From the NCBI GenBank assembly GCA_022695795.1, contig MU404178.1, positions 50,767 to 114,766 on the forward strand: a stretch of DNA of 64,000 nt, read 5' to 3'. This stretch comes from Biscogniauxia marginata. Lineage: Eukaryota; Ascomycota; Sordariomycetes; Xylariales; Xylariaceae. Position numbers and translations under genes: made by a program. The notes under the pieces were generated by a model. The model worked only from the letters and a program-made list of their open reading frames with translations. It was not told where the DNA came from and made no database searches. Below, in pieces: positions 24,301-34,421 of this stretch; position 1 is the stretch's first letter, and every line of letters begins with the position of its first letter.

Positions 24301-25389
24301 TTCTTAGAATTGCTATGCTGTCTTTATCGGGTTTAACTTTTCTATTGATTAGGAGCAAGAGGCCTATCAGCGCTCCCTTTGCATGTCCTATTAGTCTCAG
24401 TGTAGCTACAATTCCATGCATTTATGAAAGCGGTTGAGGGACTTGCTGAAAAGACAAATACGTCATATTATTTGCCGGACGTAGCCCAGTGCTCCTAAAT
24501 ATAAGTATGGTTGAACTACTCTGGTAGCTACTCATTGGGTACTTGCATGTCGACATTATCTTTACCTTGAGGTGTACCTGAGGTATCAAAGGCCGCTTTA
24601 TACTCTCAGCAAGTGGGTTCATAGTGTCTCTATGCCGGTCATTCGTATTGATGAGATTTACACGTCTACGACTCATCATGAAGTTGGAGATACGCAGGAT
24701 GAGATTAGAGATAGCTAGTATTAGCATTTTAGGCGTAAAGATATATGTCTTCAAGAAGATTATGGGCGCTTGGCGCAAGATGGCAGAATATACACGCAAA
24801 ACACCTTCAAGATAGCAAGTAGGTCACTTGAAAGTTTAAGCTGCATCTATTGGAATATAGGATATTAAATCCTCCTTCTGTGTATATATTACCTGGGCAT
24901 ATGTCATACCTAATCGGCTTTGCCTTAGGCTACTGTAACTTCATCCAGCATGATATATTCGTACCAAAGTCCGAATCTCTGTATTACAAAGCAGAGTCTC
25001 TTAAAAGAAGCTGAACAAAAGTTCTTCTCACAATTAATACTTAACCACATATTGGCCCCTATGCACCTTTAATAACATCGTAGACTAGGTTCTCTTTAAT
25101 GACCCACAATGAGATGTCCTTTTCCCGCTCACAATTTAGTTTAAAGAGAAACTTCCGGGTCATAACCGTCATGCATCGCGCTTGTGGGAGATTTTAACAT
25201 TTGAAATATAGAAAGAAGCTTCGAACGAAGCCTTCTAGAACGGTAAGATGGAAACAGCATATTGGCATTAATAAGGGCATTAAATCGTACTACATGTATG
25301 ACGCTCAGTCTGACGCCTCCCCAGTTTAGGAGTCTCCAATAGGCTAGGTTAAGGCAGTCAGGCCTCGCAATGATTTTGCTTCTACCAAC
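21360..25389. other. 4 kb gene-poor interval with microsatellites
   Basis: Convergent gap between the Rho gene and the dioxygenase. It holds T/C tracts at 21660-21730, a (GTC)n stretch near 21978-21993, a (TC)n microsatellite at 22569-22594, G-rich tandem GGGGA units at about 22954-22984, and two telomere-like TTAGGG units at 23201-23214. From 23400 onward it is AT-rich with no persuasive frame. No RNA gene was recognised. Confidence 0.5.
22569..22594. repeat. (TC)n microsatellite
   Basis: An uninterrupted TC dinucleotide run of about 13 units in intergenic DNA. Length is likely polymorphic. Confidence 0.9.
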
Positions 25390-26881
25390 TCAGTTCGCCT
25401 GGTTTTCAGTAGATTGGGGACCCGAGCCCGAGTCCTTCGAAGCTGCCGTTTCCGCCGCGGGGTCGAAGAATGGCCGCTCGGCCTGCGGCGTTATTCTCAA
25501 CATGTGTCGCTTCGTCTCGCCCTCCTTCACCTTGAAGTCGCGTAGCGCGGAACTATTTGTCACGTCAATTCAGTTATCATGTCAATTCAGTATCGGAACT
25601 GGTAAGAACAAGATAAGGTGAACGGGTTGCTTACTGTTGGGTGATGCGGTTGTCGTATACGACTACCGTCCCGGGCGTCCAATGAACGCGTATGTGCCAG
25701 TCCTGGCCGTGTTCGATGTGGTTGTATAGGAAGTTCAAGGTGTTGGCTATCATCTAAAGTGTAAGTCAAAGCTACTAGGTGTACTAATATAAGATATGAA
25801 AAGCTCCTACCACTCTCTTCTTCTTTGTAGCTCTGTATCCTCCTGGTATATAACCGGTTCACGTATAATGAGTTTTTCTTGGTGACCTGATACACAATTT
25901 GTCAGCTCCGGGCCCTGGTTACTCGAGTGAATTACTTGATACTCACAGGGTGGGTTCTGACAACTGGGTGCGCCGTCTCGATCGGGTCGCGTATATATCT
26001 CTCCTTGTGATCGGCGACCTTGGCTTGCTCAAACCCGGAGTGAGTTGCGTAGAGCCCATGAAGCCGGCGTCTGTAGTCTTCAGAGAGGTTATCGTAGGCT
26101 GCGGTAGTCGATAGATACAAGGTATCTCCACCTGACTTCGGAGTTGACAAGCAGAAGAATATCGTAGTGCCCATGCCATTGCTAGATGGATGGATAGAGT
26201 CAGTCTGAGAGGCTCGAACCTGGGGGGACTAGATACCCACATCTCATAGCTCATGTCTGTGTGCCATTTAATACTGCTGACATTGTTCTTGATCTCGTTG
26301 TCCACCGCACCAGCTTTGAAGTCGCGGTATACGGGAAGGAGCTCCGGAAAGCCTTTTGTTTGGCCGCCATGTTGGTGAACATGCAAAGGCCCGAAGTGGG
26401 CTCCGAATTCCTTCTGTCGCTCCTTGCCAATGTCTGCGAAGTCCTGATCTTTGAAGACAAGAACTCCACGCTCAGCAGCGAGCAGTGCCAGCTCGTCCTT
26501 TTGTTGGCTTGAGAGCGAACTTAGCTGCAGGCCTCGAACTTCGGTCCCAATAGCTGGTGTAATCTCCTCGAATGTAGCACCTGGTGCATTCAGTAACGCT
26601 TTCTTCTCTGGATCAGCCCGCAACCCGACATCTTGATGGTCGAATTCTTCAAGCGGCGGCTGCTTGCCAGGAACATAGTGAGGTAAGTAAGACGCGTATT
26701 TATACTAAAAGTAATATTAGTATTTACTAGATATTTAAACAATAAAAGTATCGTAGGTATCTAAGCCTAATAGTAATAACGGAGAACGTACTTCTGACTT
26801 ATCGTAGTCGATGGAGGTCTCAAATTGAACCCAGCCTTTGTTAGCCCCTTGGCTCTCGGTAGTCACGACGGTGGTAGCCAT
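25390..26881 (-). CDS. TauD/TfdA-family 2-oxoglutarate Fe(II) dioxygenase
   Basis: Six exons: 26881-26792, 26704-26241, 26181-25947, 25886-25811, 25746-25635, 25552-25390, giving 379 residues. The metal ligands are complete: H178-x-D180 in WHTDMSYE and H326 in QHSALRDF. R341 lies 15 residues on, the same spacing as His255/Arg270 of E. coli TauD. Other family blocks are present (GTTIFFCLSTPKSGGDTLYL; LNFLYNHI; WTPGTVVVYDNR). Known relatives, TauD and yeast Jlp1, release sulfite from taurine and other sulfonates; TfdA-type relatives act on aryloxyacids. The substrate here is not fixed by sequence. The fourth intron must use the second of two closely spaced AGs (ATGATAG|CC) to keep the frame. 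The gene is divergent from a permease and shares its promoter. Confidence 0.9.
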
Positions 26882-27509
26882 AACCTATTCTGAGTGAGAA
26901 ACCAAGCCTGGTATTCCTCCGATAACGACATCAGAAAAGTCGGGCCAAACTTGTCTCAGCTCGTATTAAGTAAATTTGAGACTGCTACATCACTAATCTA
27001 TGAACTCCTATAGGGGATATGAGCTCATGCGGGGTTGATATAACACCATTTACACTCGCGCTGGTGCCGGCAGATATACTACCTATGAAGTATGTCGCAA
27101 TGAAGCTGAATTATGACATATTGCCTTCTAATGGCAGGCTGATAAGCAAGTGAGCGGCCTCAGCTCCGACATCACGGGTGAGCCTCGGATACCGTCATCG
27201 GCCTATGTCCGTATATCAAGCCTAGTATAGCGGAGATCCAATCGTGATATACTACCCAGGAACCCAGTATATCGAAGATACCAACATATGTATGGTGCAG
27301 AATATAGAAGTTATTATCGGAATATGAGACATAGATACGCGCTCGCCATTCGCCATAGTGGAGGGGAGATCGCGTCATCTTGATATTCCCGTGATGCATC
27401 CCCGCGACCAAGATCGTGAGCAAAATGTAGATTTATTCTCAGCAAAGCCACCAGCTTAGTTAGAAGGCGCCGGTGATCTCAAGCGAGCTTGTCATAACCG
27501 GGAAAAAAA
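26882..27509. promoter_or_regulatory. Shared divergent promoter, dioxygenase / MFS permease
   Basis: 628 bases lie between the two start codons, enough to suggest a bidirectional regulatory region. Several GATA cores occur, including CTGATAAG at 27139-27146, the core form bound by AreA/NIT2-type nitrogen regulators. I looked for the CYS3-type sulfur palindrome ATGNNNNCAT and did not find a clean one. The functional reading is inference. Confidence 0.45.
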
Positions 27510-29389
27510 ATGGCAGACACAAAATCCCCTCCAGGAACCACTGTTATTTCGCCGGCGGAGTCGATAGGAGGCGCAGACTCTGACCACCCAGACCCTCTCC
27601 CCGTGCACAGCGAACCGCATTCATCACGATGGCGCCGTGTCGTGGGACGCTTCTGGGACTCTCTAGACGGTGATCCGCAACAGCGGAGGTATGTTCAAAA
27701 GCTTGACTCGTACCTCTTGTAAGTACCCATGTGCTCTAAACCCCACCCCTTAACGTTTTCTAACAGCATGGCAGCTCGTACATCTGTCTCGGCTACTTTA
27801 TCAAATATCTAGACCAGACAAACTATAGTGCGTCGCGGATTATCTTCGCAATAGGCCGTTTATTGATGTCTTTCTAGTCAACGCATTCGTAAGCGGAATG
27901 CGAGAAGACGTAGGTCTCTATCAAAGCACCATCCTTAACCCCCATATTAATCGTGGACAGCTTCAACTCTATGGCAACGAACGCAACCTTCTTGGTACGT
28001 ACTTCAATATCGGTATTATCATCGGTACTGTGCCGTCCCAGATGATTCAACTTCGATTTATCCGCCCCTCGATATGGATTCCGTCATGTGAGCTGCTCTG
28101 GTCGATCTTGGTCATGGCGATGGCATCCGCCAAGAAGGTAGAAACTCTGTATTCCCTAAGGTTCCTGGTAGGGCTGCTGGAGAGCTGTTCTTTCCCAGGA
28201 TATGCCGCGCTTCTTGGAGGCTGGTACGGACCGGGGGAGCTGTCCAAGCGCGTGGCCATCTTTGAACAGACCAGCGCGATTGCGAGCATGTTCAGCGGAT
28301 ACCTACAAGCGGCGCTATACACCGGTCTCAATGGCCATTTGGGCCTTCCGGGCTGGAAATGGTTATTCATATTCGATGGTATCATCTCGATACCCATAGC
28401 TCTTTGGGGATTCTTTGCCATCCCTGATCTCCCCCATACTACGAGGGCTTTCTATTGGACAGAAGATGTAAGTTATCTAACATAGCTACAAGGGCCTACC
28501 CTAGACGTGCTAATCTTGGTTGGTAGGACAAAAAATATGGCGTTGAACGTATAGAGAGGATTGGCCAGAAACCTCCCCAGCCCCTTACGTTGAAGGCCAT
28601 CCGGAAGGTTTATTCAAATTGGAGGCTCTGGGTTTTCATCATCCCCTACTTGTAAGTGCTCGTCTTTGCAAATGAAATAACATTCATTACTTACGATAGT
28701 TCAGAATGGTTGCACAGGCTGGCTCGGGGACGAACTATTTCAACCTGTGGCTCAAGGCTTCGGGATACAGTGTTGTGCAGACGAACGTTTTACCGACGGC
28801 AGGCAATGCTTTAAGTATCGTCTCTGCGTTCGTTTTTGGTATAATTGCCGACGCGACCGGGTACCGCCTTGGTGCCATAATTGCAGTTCAGCTCCTTGTT
28901 ATGCTATCGAATATCCTGCTATCAATATGGGATATCCCCACGCCCGCTTTGCTGTTTGCATTTTATTTGTCATATGTTGGTGCCGCAGCGCAACCTATTG
29001 TTATTGTGAGCGTCGAGAGCATCCCAACCTAACATAGAGAAATTCAACTAATCACTCTGAAATACAGGCCTGGGGGAGTCAGCTGAATAGGGGAGATCCG
29101 AATCTCAAGCAGCTTCTAGTTGCAACAGGGAATATTTTTACTTATTCCTTTTCAACTTGGCTTCCACGTAAGAATTTTTTTTGCATTGATGTCCAATATA
29201 CTGACTTTATCAGTTGTCCTATTCCCAACATACGATGCTCCGAAGTACGATTATGGATATCAGATACTCATTTTATTCGGTGGTCTCGCTATACTCGGTT
29301 CTACTCTTCTTTATGTACTACAGCAAAGGGACGAGAATAAGGCTCCTGAGCTGGATGAAACAACGCCAGAAGATGACATACATCGTTGA
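27510..29389 (+). CDS. MFS permease, Dal5-like anion:cation symporter family
   Basis: Seven exons: 27510-27718, 27775-27827, 27878-28467, 28527-28651, 28705-29005, 29068-29167, 29214-29389, giving 517 residues in one phase-consistent frame. The soluble N-terminus is followed by YICLGYFIKYLDQTNYINAF and then VSGMREDVGLY, the first-helix signature of the allantoate permease (Dal5/Tna1/Vht1) group. Later landmarks are SQMIQLRFIRPSIWIPSCEL, RFLVGLLESCSFPGYAALL and AWGSQLNRGDPNLKQLLVAT. Twelve membrane helices are expected. Relatives import small organic anions such as allantoate, nicotinate or pantothenate. The divergent dioxygenase suggests its substrate may be the cargo. Intron 1 skips an AG lying next to the CTAAC branch site and uses the CAG eight bases on. 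Confidence 0.9.
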
Positions 29390-30262
29390 GTACATAGATA
29401 TGAGAGTCTTTCATAGTTCCTGGTGAAATTTAATTTTTGATCATATTTGTTCTTTAAGAGAGAAGCGCACAACTCATTTTGGTGTGATATTTCCGCTTTC
29501 GACGATGCCTCGGCCCAAGTCTTTGACGGTGACGGGATTTACACCTATACGCACCCATTCGCTAACCCTCGTTGCACTGCAGGGTGTCCCGTGATAACTT
29601 GGGAATATCGTTAAGCTAAGTCTGATTGCTTAGCGTAGCTATCATACCCCAAGGACCGTATGCTATCTACCTACATACCTACATGCTAGTTATACAAGCG
29701 GGAAAGAAACTCAAACCCCCTTCCCCCCCTCTCTTAAACTGCATATTTATAACTTATATTCATGCCTTGACATATCTACTCCCCGCCTATTCCACAACAG
29801 CCCGAAGACGAAACCTCCAAAGCGGTAAAAAAGAAAAAAGAAAAAAGAAGGGGTTGAGGGTATACAAGACCAAGTTCTTCCCGTCTATACAACAACTCTC
29901 TTTTTGTATCACGATAAATTCCCAACACACCCATACCTAAATCCAAATCCAAATCCAAATCCAACTCCCCTCCCGAAAAAAACGCCATTACATGATGAAA
30001 GTACAGCAAGGGAAAAGCAAAAAAGGGGCAAACCCCCCCAAATAAATCCTCTTTTCATCATCCATCATCTTCTTCTCCCCCCTTACTACTGCCACACCAT
30101 GTTTCATACGTATATCCTCGAATCGAATTTTCTTTCTTCCTTTCTTTTCTTTTTTTTCTCCATTAAATTTTTTTTTTTGTAAACCAGTAGATAGACCCCA
30201 GTATACCTCGTTCGTAATCCTTAGTCTCCGAAGAAGAAGCGGGGAAAATAAAAACGCCACTT
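29390..30262. other. Convergent intergenic
   Basis: Tail-to-tail gap between the permease and the sirtuin. It contains a period-6 repeat, AAATCC, at about 29939-29963, and poly-A/T and C-rich runs. No gene seen. Confidence 0.5.
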
Positions 30263-31776
30263 CTAAACCACGACGCCTTTCACTTCCCCTCCTCTCTCGT
30301 CTTCCTTCTTCCCCTGGCTATCATCATCATCCGTGGTTCTCGGAACCGGGTCCGTGGCTGTCGTGCTCACCGTGCTGGAATTCGCTACCGGGCCTCCACT
30401 TGTCGTCTCGTTCTTGTTCTCGTCCGGCTCTCCCTTTTCTACCGCCGTCGCCGTCGCCGTATCTTTGTTTCCCTCTCTCGCTGTATTTTCTCCACCTTCA
30501 ACCCTAAACCAACCCTCTTCCCTCTTTCCCCCCTCATCCTCGTCCTTCTTCTCATCTCGCGCCTCACCATCGCCCAAGCCCTCCTCCGGACTAGCGCCCG
30601 CAGTTCCTCCCGCAGCGCCGCGCGCAGGGCTAGCTTCTGAATGAATGGTCGTGGCGGCCGTGGCGGTAACCTCATCCTGCGTCCCGAGGTTAGCATCCGC
30701 GTCGTCGTCGTCGCCGCCCTCGGAAGAAAGCTCCAACCTATCCTCCACTTGCTTGGCGAGCTTGAGCACCTCGTCCTCCGCGTCCGCGCCGCCGCCCCTC
30801 TTCCCGCCCCTCTGGCGCCTCGCCTCCTCCTCACCCACAACCGCCGTCCACGCGTCCTCGAGCTCGTCGCGCCACCCCAGCTCGTCGGCCAGGGCCCGCA
30901 CGCCGGCGTCGCACTCGCCGAGGTGCAGGACATCGTCGGCGCGCGTGCCGAGGTCGCCGACGCGCTCCATGTTCAGAAGCAGCCGAGGTGTGCCCTCGCG
31001 CGCTAGGAGCGGCAGGCCCGCGAACGGGTGTACGGTGAGGCTGGTGCCGAGAACGAGGACGAGGTCGGCCTGCGCGGGGACGCCGTGGGCGGCGTAGAAG
31101 GCGTCGGGCAGGCGCTCGCCGAAGAAGACGATATCGGGCTTGACGAGCCCGTTGCACCCGGGGCGTGTGCACAACGGCGGGTCGCCGCGCTCCACGTGCT
31201 CGCGCATCTCTTTATCTGGGAACGGCGTCTTACACTCGATGCAACGCTGCGTCGCGAAGCTGCCGTGCGCCTCGATGATGAGCTCGGACGGCACGCCGGC
31301 GGCACGTTCGAGGCAGTCGATGTTCTGCGTGAAAAGCATGCGTAGGAGCTTCTTCTTGGCGAGCAGGGCGATGAAGACGTGCGAGATGGTCGGGTGGAAA
31401 TTGCCTGGGTACAGCTCCTTGGCCAGCACGTAGAACGGCCGAGGATTCTCCCGGAAGAAGCCGATATCGAAGACGGCCTCGGGATGGGGTAGGCTGAGTC
31501 GCGCGAGGTTGTGGTACAAGCCGGTCTTGGGCGAGCGGAAGTCGGGGACTATAAAATACACGGCATGTGTTAGAGGAAGTGTCTAGGATAGCAGTACACC
31601 GGAGAAGGAGGCTCAAGCTCACTTCCAGCAGCAGTGGAGATTCCAGCGCCGGTCATGACGACGATGCGCTTTGCGCGTCCGCTCTTGATTAGGTCGGCGA
31701 CGGCGGCGAGGCTACGATCGGATAGGGTCTGAGGAGGGGTGTCCGGAGGGACGGGATGTGAGGTTTCCTGGCCCAT
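30263..31776 (-). CDS. HST2: Sirtuin, NAD-dependent deacylase (Hst2/SIRT2 type)
   Basis: Two exons, 31776-31623 and 31548-30263, give 479 residues. The intron splits the GAGISTAAG|IPDFRSP motif. All class I sirtuin elements are present: GAGIS (43-47), TQNID (125-129), catalytic His in EAHGSF (146), four zinc cysteines (154, 157, 178, 183), KPDIVFFGE and GTSLTVHPF. The catalytic core sits near the N-terminus with only about 20 residues before it, which favours the Hst2/SIRT2 group over Sir2 or Hst3/4. After about residue 270 the tail is long, acidic and low complexity (Asp/Glu/Gly/Thr-rich) and probably disordered. Known role: histone H4K16 and tubulin-type deacetylation, largely cytoplasmic with shuttling. 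The very high GC here creates long spurious opposite-strand frames. Confidence 0.93.
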
Positions 31777-32654
31777 CTTGCCGAAGCGCTGGCGACCACG
31801 ATGACGGTCAGGCCCTTTCTGGTGACGGGGTTTCTTCTTGCGACCTATTTTGATCGCTAATGATAAGACGACAGGGAGTTCTGGTTCTGGCGATGTGACC
31901 GGATTTCGACTTGAAACTCAGGCTGAAAGGGATCTGGCTTGGCTGGTTAGGTGCGTAGGCTAGTCATGGGCGTTTATGTATTGAAGCAGGAGAGCTGGGT
32001 TTGCATCATAGTTCGCATAATCGGGTGAGGGACGGGTGAGGGACGGGTGAGCGACAGCTGAGGATTAGCGGGGTCATTTTCTACCGTCGCCATCTTATCG
32101 ATTGGAAGTCCGCCTCGGACTGGACAGGGGGGTCGGACAGGGGGTGGCATCGATCTGTAACACGTACGGGGAGGGGATTAGACGATGGAATCCGCCTCGA
32201 CCTTCTCAAAACATGTCTGTACAAGCCAAACGTAGATCTAAATTTTTTTTTTTTCAATTCTTTCGCGCGCAACAATTTTGATGCTATCCTGCGTGACCTC
32301 GTCGACCGCTCCCCTCTACTCTAGGGCATGCATAGCCCGAGTCTAGGCCTGAGCCCAATCTCTCCTCATAACCTCATGAGGTTCGTGAGAACAGTTCTTC
32401 TCTGAAATATCATTATAGAGACTGATCCGACTATGTGCCCGAACGGCTTCCTTTAGGCAAATACCGGCCTATGCACTTTATTCCCACCCGGCTTTGTGGG
32501 GTAGAAGACGATGAAACTATCCAGAATCAGAGCCTTCGCCAATCCGTCTATGGCGCTGCAATTTTCTACTCGAACACGCACCCTTTTGGTGATACCCTGT
32601 ATTGTACAGATAATAATAAATAAGAATGAAAGAAAAAGCACAGTCGACAAGGGT
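31777..32654. other. Sirtuin promoter interval
   Basis: This lies upstream of the sirtuin and downstream of the AEC transporter. It holds an 11-base tandem repeat (GGGTGAGGGAC, about three copies, 32023-32050) and a T-run near 32241-32254. No gene seen. Confidence 0.5.
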
Positions 32655-34421
32655 CTACAGCTTAGCCCATTCTACGACTTCAAGGGCCATCATGACCAGA
32701 GCCAGCGTTGATGGGAGGATCCTGTCAATGGTTAGAGAACATATTTTACGGAAGACAAGAAAAAGAAATATTCAACTTACCAAATTACATAGCTCTGGAA
32801 TAGGACCCTTGACATGACCGATTCGTACACCTCATTGATCTGGCAAATCTGCGCAAGCTGCAGGGCGCTCGGCGCGCCCGTGAGGAGGAAGCAGACGATG
32901 ATGAAGATCGGGTCGTCTAGGATGCTAATCGGAATATATTTCGCGAAGATAGCCAGAACCGGTGCCATAATCAGCGTCGGTAGTACCATACGGCAGATCA
33001 GGGAAGCTACAAGCAGCCGCGTCCCAATCCGTGTTTCTTCCGGATCTCGGGATGCTAGGTTCTGCGTGTTTTTGGCGAGGTTGGCACCCAAGACTACCAG
33101 TATAAGAGGCACAGCGACATCGGCACTCTGAGAGACGGCCCTTGTGACACTATTCTTAATAAAAGTGCCCTTGTCGAAGAAGAGAGAGTGCAGCGCAGGG
33201 ACTGAAGCCACGAGGATGGAGATAAGCATGGCCCATAGCGGCGGGTTCATGAAGTCGGAGATGAAGTTGTACACTGCAAGCCATCTGCGCCATAGCGCCG
33301 ACAGGACGACCCGAACGGGACGGGGTAGGCTGTTGTATACTCGGCTAGAGACCTCGACGCAGCGTCTCTTAACCGAATTGTTTGCCTTCTTTACACCATG
33401 TTTGGCGCGAATCAAATAGCCTTTGATGCCGCCGGGGTGTTCGGGTTCGTCAAGATCGCGCATGCGAGGAAAAGACATGATATCGTCAGGTCCGCCAGTG
33501 GGCGTCGGAAAGGGGCCGTCGGTGCCGTTGACGCCATTAGTGTATTTCTTGGATACGCGCTTCTTTCTCGGCGAGCTGGCCTCATCTTCGGAACCGATAG
33601 GTGATGCGCTTGCGGTCCCAGCAACTGGAGTACGCCCGGCCGGCTCGTATACAGACCCGTCTGAACTCTCTGGCTGCTCGGTGTTCCTGTGTCCCTCCTC
33701 ATCTGAATTTCCGTCCAGGCCAGGGATCAAATCCTCCTGGGGGGCATCGTCGTCTCGATACCTGCCTTCCTCCACAGTTTCGTCCTGATATTCTTCATAC
33801 CGACTCTTGGGGGCTAACAAGACATGGTAACCCCAGCTCCACCTGACCAGCTGCCCCAGTTGTTGGAAGATCAGAAGGTATAGGATTCCACGTGCGGCGA
33901 CCTGATTGTCGTTGTCGCCTGCGATTCGGTCCCAGTGGAGACCTTTCAGGGTCTGGGATAGCGAGATGACGAGTGAGATGGGGAGCGAGTTGGAATTTCC
34001 AAAGACGCCCATAGCCGTGACAAAATTAGCCGGGCGCTTCCCGAACCGGAAAGCCCTAGCAACACCTATGGATACCAGGTACGATACTGCAGTCTGGATG
34101 GCGAATATGAGAGGAATGACGGCGAGTTCAGCTAGCTTATCCGGTTGGAGTTGTGCTGCCAACTTATTGAATACTATACGCGGGTTAGCCGGGAGGAAAG
34201 CAGACAAGAGAAAGGCTCGGTTCCGTACTAAGGCAAGGCGTGAACCACATGACATTTAGGTTGGCCAGGAACTTCTGCTTGTCGGCATCAAAATGACCCA
34301 TTCTCGCGATGATGTATCCGGGCAAGCTGACACAGACGACTTCCATCACAGCCTCGAAGACTAGCAAGATGAGGTGGCCGAGCGACGGATGCGACGAATG
34401 AGGCGCCTGGAGCAACGCCAT
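32655..34421 (-). CDS. Auxin-efflux-carrier (AEC) family transporter
   Basis: Three exons, 34421-34229, 34173-32781 and 32722/32721-32655 (the last counted as 67 bases), give 550 residues. The N-terminal helices hold FEAVMEVVCVSLPGYIIARM, NLNVMWFTPCLIFNKL and the AEC hallmark AMGVFGNSNSLPISLV. A long hydrophilic loop rich in Asp/Glu/Ser/Pro follows, then five C-terminal helices (PPLWAMLISILVASVPAL; VPLILVVLGANLA; ILPSTLALVMMALEVVEWA). This split two-bundle layout is the fungal AEC pattern (YLR152C/YNL095C-like), probably in the ER or plasma membrane, with unknown cargo. The start is uncertain: an in-frame ATG at 34502 would add 27 residues, and the frame stays open to 34730. I chose 34421 because homology-like sequence begins there. 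Confidence 0.86.

Noticed and set aside
24422..24815. Overlapping opposite-strand frames resembling a decayed transposase
   Set aside because: Basic, Ile/Leu/Arg-rich strings but no catalytic motif and no terminal repeats found.
26200..26230. GGTTCGAGCC-like B box (minus strand)
   Set aside because: It lies in an intron of the dioxygenase gene; the flanks do not form a T stem and there is no A box at the correct distance.
30333..31433. Several long plus-strand frames opposite the sirtuin
   Set aside because: Shadows of GC-rich coding DNA. The sirtuin frame carries all the catalytic motifs.
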